Origin: Zobellia galactanivorans
GTDB taxonomy: Bacteria; Bacteroidota; Bacteroidia; Flavobacteriales; Flavobacteriaceae
DNA length: 64,000 nt
Assembly (NCBI RefSeq): GCF_000973105.1
Contig: NC_015844.1
Coordinates: 5,328,501-5,392,500 of the forward strand
Direction of reading: 5' to 3'
Numbering within the stretch: position 1 is the first letter of the stretch; each line of letters begins with the position of its first letter. This document shows, piece by piece, positions 49,109 through 56,893 of this stretch. The notes under the pieces are model-generated. The model did not search any database. It saw only the letters and a program-made list of their open reading frames with translations, and was not told the origin of the DNA. Both the position numbers and the translations under genes were made by a program.

Positions 49109-50335
49109 CTATTGTTTTTTTACTCCTTTAGCTACGTGACGTGTTTTTCTTTCCGAAGAAAAACGCATGATACTCTGGTAATCGCCATTATTGTATATAT
49201 GCGTCAATCCCCATCGTAAAATTTCGGTCGGTTCCTTTTCAACATCCGCTGTTCGGTTCAGTCCGATAGCATGGGCATTGACCCCTGGTATTACCGATTT
49301 AATTTCAAAGTTAATTCCGTCTGGAGCCCACTGGATCGTATTCTTTTCAGGACCATCTGTAGTGATCAACGAAGCAATACCTCCGTTATAAGGCCAAACA
49401 CAGATTTCATGACCACTATTGCTAATAGGGTTATATGGAGATTTCACGTAAGGCCCTTTGGGATTGTCGGCTATGGCCACACCATGACGTATCTGTCTTC
49501 CGCCGAAAGTAATCGCTTCACCCATCTGTTCCCCTTTGTAATAGAGATAGAATTTCCCCTTATAAGGTATAATACATGGATCATGTACTTTATGGCTATC
49601 AAAATCACCTTTTTTAATCACGGCGAAACGATCTTGCTCTTCACCCTTCCACACTCCGTTATCGGCAGGACTCAAAATAGGCTCTTCACTTTTGGTCCAT
49701 GGCCCGTCGGGAGAATCCGCCCAAGCCAGACCTACTTGATTTTTAACACGGACATTATAGGGTGATTTTACCGTTTGATAGCAGAGGTAGTACTTATCTT
49801 CCCATTTCATGATCTCAACGGTAAAAACGGAGCGATCATCATAAGCCCCTTTTTCACCTCTTGTTACTGCGGGACCTTCTTCTTTCCACGTCCAACCATC
49901 TTCGGAGGTAGCATACCAAATATCACATCGATCCCACGGAAAAACCTTATCTTTTTCAATATCCCCACCAAAACCTTGCGTTGGCCCGGTACTTTTAGAA
50001 TACCACACGTAGTACTTTCCATTCTCTTTGATTATGGCACTTGGATCACGACGAACGACACCTTCCTCATAAGCCAAATCCCCCTTTAAAGGTTGTAACG
50101 GACCAAATTGAATAAACCATTCATTACCCAAGTCCGTAGGCCATTTCAAGGCTCTTTTTGACGCAGCGCTCAAATGGTTGGTATCCGTAATGCCGAGATG
50201 GTCAATTTGTTCGGGAGTAAACGTCACCTTCTCTGGGCAATCATCTGTAGATTTCATTTCTTTTGTAGTTTTGGGAGAATTGCAGGCCGATACCAGCACC
50301 GCAGCAAAAATTAAAAATTGGGAGTATTTGTTCAT
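49109..50335 (-). CDS. GH117 family exo-alpha-L-(3,6-anhydro)galactosidase-like lipoprotein
   Basis: 408 aa with a lipobox ending at Cys18 (LVSAC). The five-bladed propeller of GH117 is evident: [10 protein letters not shown] with its catalytic Asp, [33 protein letters not shown] and [12 protein letters not shown], whose His corresponds to the proposed catalytic acid. Family members release L-AHG from neoagaro-oligosaccharides, but some paralogous clades have no proven activity on them, so the exact substrate needs caution. It heads the sugar-catabolic run, 51 bp after the AraC-type gene. Confidence 0.92.
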   Translation of the reverse strand: MNKYSQFLIFAAVLVSACNSPKTTKEMKSTDDCPEKVTFTPEQIDHLGITDTNHLSAASKRALKWPTDLGNEWFIQFGPLQPLKGDLAYEEGVVRRDPSAIIKENGKYYVWYSKSTGPTQGFGGDIEKDKVFPWDRCDIWYATSEDGWTWKEEGPAVTRGEKGAYDDRSVFTVEIMKWEDKYYLCYQTVKSPYNVRVKNQVGLAWADSPDGPWTKSEEPILSPADNGVWKGEEQDRFAVIKKGDFDSHKVHDPCIIPYKGKFYLYYKGEQMGEAITFGGRQIRHGVAIADNPKGPYVKSPYNPISNSGHEICVWPYNGGIASLITTDGPEKNTIQWAPDGINFEIKSVIPGVNAHAIGLNRTADVEKEPTEILRWGLTHIYNNGDYQSIMRFSSERKTRHVAKGVKKQ

Positions 50336-50386
50336 AGTTATTGATACTTGATCTAAAATTTAAATATACATGTTTACACTACTAAA

Positions 50387-51118
50387 CTAATTGGCTCGAT
50401 TCATCGCGATATAATCGGACGGGGAAGTTCCATAGAACTTCCTAAAACACTTACTAAAATAATTGGGGTCGCCAAAACCGACCTGATAGCTGACCTCGGC
50501 AATCCGGAGCTCTCCACGGGAAAGCAACTCTCCCGCCTTCATCAGCCTTAAGTTCCTCATAAAATCCTTTGGCGCATGACCCGTTATTTTTTTTAATTTT
50601 CTAAAAAAGGTCGAACGACTGGTATTCATGTCGAATGAAAGGTCATCTACCCAATATGTATTGTCGGAGATATTTTCCTCTACAAAATCCAAAACCTTTT
50701 CAACAAACTCCCTATCCCCTGCTTCTAACGCGGAAAGATTCACCGTTAATCCAGGTTGACCCAAAGTGTTTTTTTCATCTACATCGCCCGCAAAAATCAT
50801 TTTACCCGCTTTACCCTTCAATATCTTGAAGTGTTCTGAAATATTTTGATCCATACCAAACTCTAGTACTTTCACTTTTGCCATCAAGGCATAAAATGCA
50901 TCAAGTAAAATAGCGGGCATATTCAATCCTTTTTCAAAGACCCCATTATACACCTGCACATCATCTCCGTAATCATCAACAAAATCTACATTAATATGTA
51001 GCTCACCGTTTTGCAATACTCCATTCTGGTTTTCAACGTCACCAAGAGCATCTTCCCTTATAACAATTGTAGCATCCATATGGTATTTTTTTTGATTCAA
51101 ATAAGAAACTAGTTTCAT
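50387..51118 (-). CDS. AraC-type regulator with a hybrid two-component-like output domain
   Basis: 243 aa. Residues 1-125 are a sensor-like part of unknown fold. From about residue 135 the sequence (DREFVEKVLDFVEENISDN, VDDLSFDMNTSRSTFFRKLKKITGHAPKDFMRNLRLMKAGELL, IAEVSYQVGFGDPNYFSKCFRKFYGTSPSDYI) is the two-helix-turn-helix AraC domain, in the form usually found at the end of hybrid two-component regulators. It lacks the periplasmic and kinase parts. Its first nine codons lie inside a 40-bp palindrome. It is directly upstream of GH117 and probably controls that operon and itself. Confidence 0.9.
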   Translation of the reverse strand: MKLVSYLNQKKYHMDATIVIREDALGDVENQNGVLQNGELHINVDFVDDYGDDVQVYNGVFEKGLNMPAILLDAFYALMAKVKVLEFGMDQNISEHFKILKGKAGKMIFAGDVDEKNTLGQPGLTVNLSALEAGDREFVEKVLDFVEENISDNTYWVDDLSFDMNTSRSTFFRKLKKITGHAPKDFMRNLRLMKAGELLSRGELRIAEVSYQVGFGDPNYFSKCFRKFYGTSPSDYIAMNRAN

Positions 51119-51130
51119 ATTTGAATCAAA
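51091..51130. promoter_or_regulatory. Near-perfect 40-bp palindrome over the araC start codon
   Basis: The left arm TTTGATTCAAATAAGAAACT (51091-51110) matches the reverse complement of 51111-51130 at 19 of 20 positions. The single mismatch is the pair 51104/51117. The ATG at 51116-51118 lies inside the right arm. It may be a protein-binding operator or, in mRNA, a long hairpin that hides the start codon. A second copy lies at 60296-60327. Confidence 0.75.
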
Positions 51131-51274
51131 AATATATAAAAAATTGACATATAGACATATTTAGACCATCTTTTTTTAGGATATGCCCCACAATTTCCCT
51201 TAAAAAAATCAAAACCCTTATTTCTAGCTATCAGTCGATTAGCACAATGTTCCGGACAAAATATCCATAGACAT

Positions 51275-51306
51275 AAAAAAAAGACCTGCCAGACAGGTCT
51301 TTCTTA
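51275..51306 (-). terminator. Terminator of the first IclR gene
   Basis: AAGACCTG at 51281-51288 pairs with CAGGTCTT at 51295-51302 around a six-base loop. On the minus strand it ends in a run of T, about 60 bp past the IclR stop at 51363. Confidence 0.8.
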
Positions 51307-51362
51307 TCTTCCATCACCTCAAAAGTGATATTTAATTACTCCTATTTTTACTCCACAAAAAA

Positions 51363-52154
51363 TCAATGGGTCAAATATCCCAGCTTGGTAGAAATTACAA
51401 GGGCGTATTTCATAACGATTTTACCCTTACTTTCAAATTGCGATGCAGGAAGTCTACCGTAAGGAGCCGTAATCCAAAGTGCCGCTACGGGATAACCGTA
51501 CTCATTGAATATGGGAGCACCCACACAATTAATCCCTTCAATATCCTCGCTATTATCTACCGCATATCCTTTTTCCCGAACTTCTTTCAACACCCTCTTA
51601 AACTGTTTCTTTGATGTAATGGTATTTTCGGTAAACTTGGTCAGAGGTTTTCCGTTCAAGGCCATATCAGCTTCTTCCGAGGGAATATGGGCCAATATAC
51701 ATTTACCCCCTACCGAACTATGCAGATCAAATTGGGTACCAGGTTCAACAAATAGTTTGACCGGGTAGGAAGAGGGCACCTGTTCCAAAATAGTTCCCGT
51801 AGAGCCTAGAAGCACCCCTAGCATGACCGATTCCTTGAGCTCATCGCGCAATGCGCGCATGACGTCTATAGAATGCTCTACAATACTCTGTTCGTTCATA
51901 GAAGAAATACCAAGGGTCAGCATTTTTCTAGAAAGGGTTATTTTTTTGGTGGTTTCGTTCTTCTGAAGATAATTCTTGAATATAAGGGTACTGACAATCC
52001 GAAAAGCACTGGATTTTGTAATGGAAAGGGTTTCTGTTATTTCCGCAAGGGTCATACCTTTGGTTCGAGTAGCCAATAACTCAATAATCGAAAGCCCTCT
52101 CTCTAAGTTTGGAACATTGTAAGTGGACTTTAATTCTGCCTTCGGTTTCTTCAT
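51363..52154 (-). CDS. IclR family transcriptional regulator, copy 1
   Basis: 263 aa. The N-terminal winged helix-turn-helix (about 14-75: LERGLSIIELLATRTKGMTL, then ITKSSAFRIVSTLIFKNYL) is followed by the IclR effector domain (KCILAHIPSEE, then VDNSEDIEGINCVGAPIFNEYGYPVAALWI). KdgR-type members sense keto-deoxy sugar acids, which would fit the L-AHG pathway downstream; this is inference. It is nearly identical to the gene at 60562-61359. A conserved promoter sits before both. The AraC-type gene follows at 245 bp, after a terminator. Confidence 0.93.
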   Translation of the reverse strand: MKKPKAELKSTYNVPNLERGLSIIELLATRTKGMTLAEITETLSITKSSAFRIVSTLIFKNYLQKNETTKKITLSRKMLTLGISSMNEQSIVEHSIDVMRALRDELKESVMLGVLLGSTGTILEQVPSSYPVKLFVEPGTQFDLHSSVGGKCILAHIPSEEADMALNGKPLTKFTENTITSKKQFKRVLKEVREKGYAVDNSEDIEGINCVGAPIFNEYGYPVAALWITAPYGRLPASQFESKGKIVMKYALVISTKLGYLTH

Positions 52155-52171
52155 TTTAAAATATTATATGC

Positions 52172-52206
52172 GCAATTTAACAATCTTGGGCGTATTTTCG
52201 CAAAAA
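52172..52206 (-). promoter_or_regulatory. Conserved candidate promoter of IclR copy 1
   Basis: Read on the minus strand, TTTTTG (52201-52206) and TAAATTGC (52172-52179) are spaced by 21 bases, a usual Bacteroidota -33/-7 spacing. The same boxes at almost the same spacing precede IclR copy 2, although the flanking bases differ. Confidence 0.45.
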
Positions 52207-52249
52207 TTTGCATAGGCTCCCATAGAGAGACTCCCCTTCGACCAATCTT

Positions 52250-53893
52250 CTAAAGGGACGAAATGTACTCTTCCAGATTGACCGATCTTTCCAATTTCAT
52301 TTTTTTGCGCAATCTATATCTTGTTGTGTGCACCGACTCGACCGAAATCCCCAAAAGTCTAGCTATTTCCTTACTTGAAAAGTTTAGTTTGATCAAAGCG
52401 CACAACTTTTGATCCGCTTGACTTAGCTTAGGGTACATTGTAGTGATCTTATTATAAAAGTCTTCGTTTACCGCGGTAAAGCGAAGGCGGAATTCCTCCC
52501 AATTGTCGCTTCGATTATGGGAAATGGATTTTAAAACCTGTTTGACCTCTGGTTTATCGGAGATTCCTTCCGCTTCTTTTAACCTTTCCGCTATTTCCTT
52601 CAAAAACTCATCCTTTTCGACCATTTGAAGCGCCGATACGGCCAACTCTTTATTCTTCAAGTCAAGAAGTTCCTTCCCCTTCTTGATTTCGAGCTGCTTA
52701 TTTCTCCGCAACATTTGCTTTTCTGTCAAATGCCTAGTTCGAATCGACCTGAAATAAATAAGACCAAGTATAGCCATAAAAACCAAGGAGCCCAATAAAA
52801 TAATACGCTGCAGCATCGATATCTTATCGGCCTGTTCCAATTTTTCCAAACGCTGTTTCCGCACAAGGCGTTCCTGTTTTTCCTTTTCTACCCTAAATTC
52901 ATCCTTTATTTCCAAAAGACTCTGGTTGATTGCCGTTCTACTATCAAAGAACTGGGCGTCAATGGCTTTTGCCTTCTTTTGGTTTTTATAGGCATTTTCA
53001 TACGCCCCGAGACTTTCATACAAATCGGCCAGTTTCTCATACACCAAGGAAGAGAAATCAACATGGCTATTGTATTCTTCCGAAATTGCCAAGGCTTTTT
53101 TATAGTAAACTTCGCTTTGTTTATAATTGGACATATTCGCATAGACGTCACCCATATCGGAATACACCAAAACCAGAAAAGACGGCCCGTTCTTTAAAAA
53201 CCACGACTCTACTTCCCCCAACAACAGCAGGGCCTCTTCGTTTTTATTATCCAAATACAATTGAAAGGCCTGTTCAAAATGTAAATAAGCCATAGGAAGT
53301 TGCCCGTCTATGGGAGCATAATTTACAAAACAACTATCAAGATACACCCTGGCCAAGTGGTGCTGGTTTAATATCCTATGGGTAGCGCTTATCAAGTAAT
53401 AATTTTCAACCAGATCAGCTTTTTGCAGTTTGCCCCTGTCAATTAACTTGCGATTGATTTCAAGGGAGGTCTGCAAATACTCTAGGGCCTCGTCTTTTCG
53501 TTTAAAGAAACTATAAAGTCTACCTAGCCCATTATAGACAGAGGCCTTTAAAGCATCATCATCGACACTATCCGCCAAAAAAAGGGCATACCAAAGCGTA
53601 TCGTATGATTTTGTATAATCAACATGCTGCCCATTTATATAAGGCATCTCTAAAAGAGCCTTTACCGCATTGACCGTGTCGCCTTTTTTTAATAATTCTT
53701 CATGTTTTTCTTGTAACAGGACCAATGCTTCTTCAGGGTTGTCACGCCTCAATTTTCTTGCTTCCTCAAAAAACGCTTCTCCCTGCAGGCCTTCCAAAGT
53801 ATCGGATAGTTGCTGCGCATCTAATCTACTTAGTGGAACCCAACAAAGGATAACCATTATAAAAGAAACCAAATGTTTGACCTGCAAAACCAT
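52250..53893 (-). CDS. TPR-repeat membrane regulator with LuxR-type helix-turn-helix
   Basis: 547 aa. A signal peptide (residues 1-26) leads into TPR repeats (about 70-320, for example ALKASVYNGLGRLYSFFKRKDEALEYLQTSL and VYANMSNYKQSEVYYKKALAISEEY). One membrane helix spans about 362-381 (LLGSLVFMAILGLIYF), a coiled coil follows, and the C-terminus is a helix-turn-helix (SQADQKLCALIKLNFSSKEIARLLGISVESVHTTRYRLRKKM). It looks like a periplasmic sensor acting directly on DNA, common in flavobacterial loci. It lies upstream of IclR copy 1 and may add another layer of control to the operon. Confidence 0.9.
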   Translation of the reverse strand: MVLQVKHLVSFIMVILCWVPLSRLDAQQLSDTLEGLQGEAFFEEARKLRRDNPEEALVLLQEKHEELLKKGDTVNAVKALLEMPYINGQHVDYTKSYDTLWYALFLADSVDDDALKASVYNGLGRLYSFFKRKDEALEYLQTSLEINRKLIDRGKLQKADLVENYYLISATHRILNQHHLARVYLDSCFVNYAPIDGQLPMAYLHFEQAFQLYLDNKNEEALLLLGEVESWFLKNGPSFLVLVYSDMGDVYANMSNYKQSEVYYKKALAISEEYNSHVDFSSLVYEKLADLYESLGAYENAYKNQKKAKAIDAQFFDSRTAINQSLLEIKDEFRVEKEKQERLVRKQRLEKLEQADKISMLQRIILLGSLVFMAILGLIYFRSIRTRHLTEKQMLRRNKQLEIKKGKELLDLKNKELAVSALQMVEKDEFLKEIAERLKEAEGISDKPEVKQVLKSISHNRSDNWEEFRLRFTAVNEDFYNKITTMYPKLSQADQKLCALIKLNFSSKEIARLLGISVESVHTTRYRLRKKMKLERSVNLEEYISSL

Positions 53894-53896
53894 AGT

Positions 53897-54170
53897 TTAT
53901 TCTATATCCTGATTTAATTTAAACAAGTTGTGATAACCGTCATTATTTGCAACTAGAATAAATTTACTGCCTTTTGTATTCAACGCGGCTATATTACGAA
54001 CATCTTTATCCGCAAAGAAACCCGATTGCAAATTAGGCACCAAAACGAAAGTGCCTTTACCATTTCCTTTCAGAAAAGTTCCGATGCCAGCATCTGAGCG
54101 GGTCGTTTCAACTTCAGATTGCTTGTTATTATCGGCCAACACCAAGTATTTGTTCCACCTCTGTAGTCCA
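53897..54170 (-). pseudogene. C-terminal remnant of an FG-GAP/VCBS-repeat protein
   Basis: About 90 codons. The residues VEVETTRSDAGIGTFL-like stretch, NGKGTFVLVPNLQSGFFADKDVRNIAAL and the end GSKFILVANNDGYHNLFKL match the C-terminal tail of FG-GAP/VCBS-repeat proteins that often accompany SusC/SusD pairs. Upstream the frame hits a stop and there are no further repeats. It is the tail of a lost gene, 4 bp from the start of the TPR-LuxR gene. Confidence 0.6.
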
Positions 54171-54819
54171 TGGTGCCATTTACATCAGGTTTATAAAAAA
54201 CTAAAATTAAAGTACCAATTCTTAAAAGCCCAACAATGTTAAGAAAAGCCCCATAAGAACGCTTCCCTTTAAAAGGTTTAAAAATCGGTTTTTCATAATT
54301 GATTACATTTTAATTGTGTAGTTCTGAGTTAATTTTTTATAACAAAACAATAGGCCTCAAATTATCACCTTAGAAATATTACCGTCCCTTTTTTGCTAAA
54401 TCGCCCAAAAAACCTAAAGTGAATGTATGTAATATGTGTTAGTTTTTTGCACAATCGTTCCTAGACAAAAACTGAACAACATTAACTTTCAATGTTAAAA
54501 TAAAAACTACATATAACTCATAATCAACAATTTAACACCAACAACAAACATAAATCAAATAATAGACAACTGACAATTATGTAGCTCCAGTGCAAGAATA
54601 TAAGAAAGTGAATATCTACTTTGAGTAAAGTATATTTAGGGCAGTCCCTTGCATTTTAAGATGAAGAAAATCCGTTTTATTAGCATATTTCATCTAAAGA
54701 ATAGGCAAGCGCACATACGATTTGATTCTTATCCAAATGGATTTAAGAAACTCGTCCATGTAAAATTTTAGGACTTTATAAAAATGGATTTTCACTAAAT
54801 AAACATTTGGCTATTTGAA
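54171..54819. other. Non-coding region between two gene remnants
   Basis: About 650 bp, very AT-rich. It contains no protein-like frame. Given the gene remnants on both sides it is probably decayed coding DNA, but nothing in it could be assigned. Confidence 0.5.
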
Positions 54820-54990
54820 GTTCTCCACTAGAGCGTAATTCCTTCGCCTTCTTAAACCTTATTTTTTTATAAAATCCTTAGAGGCACACTGCGGACTGTT
54901 TTTTAATCTCCTAAAAAAGTAGAGCGACTCGAATTCATATCGAACGATGGATTACCTACCCCATAGGTATCGTCTGAGATATTCTTCTCA
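54820..54990 (-). pseudogene. Decayed AraC helix-turn-helix part, paralogue of the gene at 50387
   Basis: On the minus strand this stretch aligns with 50500-50680 of the intact AraC gene by eye at roughly 60 percent base identity. Shared blocks include TAAAATCCTT, CTAAAAAAG, GAGCGACT-like, ATTCAT(A/G)TCGAA, and GAGATATT. Stops and frame breaks prevent translation. The N-terminal part is not next to it; codons resembling the AraC start are found 5.3 kb away at 60296-60327, beyond the SusC/SusD pair. Confidence 0.65.
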
Positions 54991-54995
54991 ATAAG

Positions 54996-55023
54996 ACGGG
55001 AGGTTCTTTTAAGAACCTCCCGT
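54996..55023. terminator. Strong hairpin after susD
   Basis: ACGGGAGGTTCTT at 54996-55008 pairs with AAGAACCTCCCGT at 55011-55023 around a two-base loop, 13 perfect pairs. It lies about 100 bp past the SusD stop at 55125 and next to the AraC remnant. The following T tract is weak on the minus strand. Confidence 0.7.
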
Positions 55024-55124
55024 TTATCTGAATTTATTGAAGAAACTTCCGAAATACTTTGTCTCAACATTTCCTTTTTTCAGTCGTATTCATCAAAAAA
55101 TTTACTATCTAATATTCAAACTTA

Positions 55125-56873
55125 TTACAGTGATGAATTTTGTGTCAAAACTCCAGGCTGAAGGTCTAATTGTACTTGTGGTATTGGCCAATAATTGTTT
55201 TTACCAGAAGTAAAAGAACTGCCAGACAACCATGGTAGCTTATTGTCCTTCAACTCACTAGACAAATAATTGTTTAAAGTACTATCAGCAATTCCCCATC
55301 TTACTAGATCATAGAAACGCATTCCCTCGAGTGCAAATTCTAATCTCATTTCGTGTCTTACGGCCATCCGAGCATATTCTACACTAGGAAAAGAATCGTA
55401 GAGCCCTAATTTATAGTTTGCGGCAGGTTGTGAGTAATCTACTATGATAGGATTGCCTTCTTCAAAAGTAGTATTTGATACTTTACCCATTACAATATCG
55501 TCAGCTGCCCTCTGTCTTATCCGATTTACCAATGCAAGAGCTGTAGGTAAATCGTTTTCCTCTACTGCGACTTCTGCTCTCCATAATAATACGTGACCAA
55601 GCCTTAGCAACCTGAAATTGTTACCATTTACCCCTGGTGCCCAATAACCGGACTCAGTTGAAATTACACCTCTATTACGCTTATAGAACATGTTTTTCTT
55701 ATTCATGAAAGGCCCCATGTTCAATTGATCAGACATCCAATCGCTTCCACTCATTGGCCCCCAATCTAAAAATGGGATACCTCTTCTTCCAATAGTCCAA
55801 TCAACCCTAGGATCTAATAAATGACTAGTCGGTGTAAATTCTTCCGTATCTGAAATTTGGTAATCCTCTAAAAGAAGGTCATCCTGAAAACTATCTAACA
55901 ATGGAAGACCATTATCTTCTACTTTATACGCATTGAAAAGGTCAAAACTAGGTGCACTATAAGAGTAACCCAGCCCTTCAACATTTGGATACAAAGTCTG
56001 GTGATCAACGCCGGAATTATGTACACCTGCCCCATCATTTACAGAATATTGAATTTCAAAAATACTCTCCCCATTATTTTGATGTTCTTCATCAAAATTA
56101 TTGTAAAAATGAGGCTCTAACTGAAAAGGTCCCTCTTCAATAATGTTATCTAGAAGTGGTTTTGCTTCCGCAAATTCACTCTGAAACAAATGAACTCGTG
56201 CTTTTAATGCCTTTGCTGCCCATTGTGATGCCCTACCAACTTCTGATGGTGCCGGATCTAGATGGTCAATCCCAAATTGAAGATCATCCTCTATATCATC
56301 CCAAATCTCCCGATCGTTTTTAACCAAAGCTGGATCAACATCCTCGGTTATATAGGGTACTTTTTCAAATTTAATTCTTAGTTGAAAATGAAACCATGCT
56401 CGTAAGAATTTAGCTTCGGCTTCAATTTGGTCAGCCTTTTCTGTCGATATTACTTCTCCGGCCGTTGCTAAAACACGAAGAACATCATTAGAGCGCGCTA
56501 CCCCATCAAAATTAACACCCCAGGCACCATTTAACCATTCATTATCTGACCTTACTTCATATCGTTCTATATCATTAATTTGCGACCAACCTCCATTGGT
56601 ATCCCCTCTATGCATATCATCAGAAGGAACGTCTCCCCAAATCCAATTGGTTCCAGAAGCCTCTCCTTGGCCACCCTTAGGACTACCGTTACTAGAGTAT
56701 CCATCAATTAATGAATATGCACCTATAAGCAATCCATTTACCCCTTCCTCATTGGCGAGGGTTAATTCGTTTACGGTACCCACAGGCTCCTCATTAAGAA
56801 AATCATCACTACAAGAGGTTATCAAAACCAAAATTGAGATGGCAAAACTATTTGCGAAAAATTTATTTTTCAT
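55125..56873 (-). CDS. SusD/RagB-like outer-membrane lipoprotein
   Basis: 582 aa. A lipobox (LITSC) is followed by SDDFLNEEPVG, a frequent SusD start. EAKFLRAWFHFQLRIKFEKVPY, the helical QWAAKALKARVHLFQSEFAEA region, and the C-terminal RHEMRLEFALEGMRFYDLVRWG signature are present. It should bind the oligosaccharide for the SusC protein encoded 20 bp upstream. Upstream regulator genes and the downstream AHG operon make an agar- or porphyran-type galactan the likely ligand. Confidence 0.95.
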   Translation of the reverse strand: MKNKFFANSFAISILVLITSCSDDFLNEEPVGTVNELTLANEEGVNGLLIGAYSLIDGYSSNGSPKGGQGEASGTNWIWGDVPSDDMHRGDTNGGWSQINDIERYEVRSDNEWLNGAWGVNFDGVARSNDVLRVLATAGEVISTEKADQIEAEAKFLRAWFHFQLRIKFEKVPYITEDVDPALVKNDREIWDDIEDDLQFGIDHLDPAPSEVGRASQWAAKALKARVHLFQSEFAEAKPLLDNIIEEGPFQLEPHFYNNFDEEHQNNGESIFEIQYSVNDGAGVHNSGVDHQTLYPNVEGLGYSYSAPSFDLFNAYKVEDNGLPLLDSFQDDLLLEDYQISDTEEFTPTSHLLDPRVDWTIGRRGIPFLDWGPMSGSDWMSDQLNMGPFMNKKNMFYKRNRGVISTESGYWAPGVNGNNFRLLRLGHVLLWRAEVAVEENDLPTALALVNRIRQRAADDIVMGKVSNTTFEEGNPIIVDYSQPAANYKLGLYDSFPSVEYARMAVRHEMRLEFALEGMRFYDLVRWGIADSTLNNYLSSELKDNKLPWLSGSSFTSGKNNYWPIPQVQLDLQPGVLTQNSSL

Positions 56874-56893
56874 CTTTTCTATTTTTTTTAAAA

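Noticed and set aside
50336-50386. A separate promoter for GH117 between it and araC
   Set aside because: Only partial TAnnTTTG-like matches (TATATTTA) are present and the gap is short, so cotranscription with araC is simpler.
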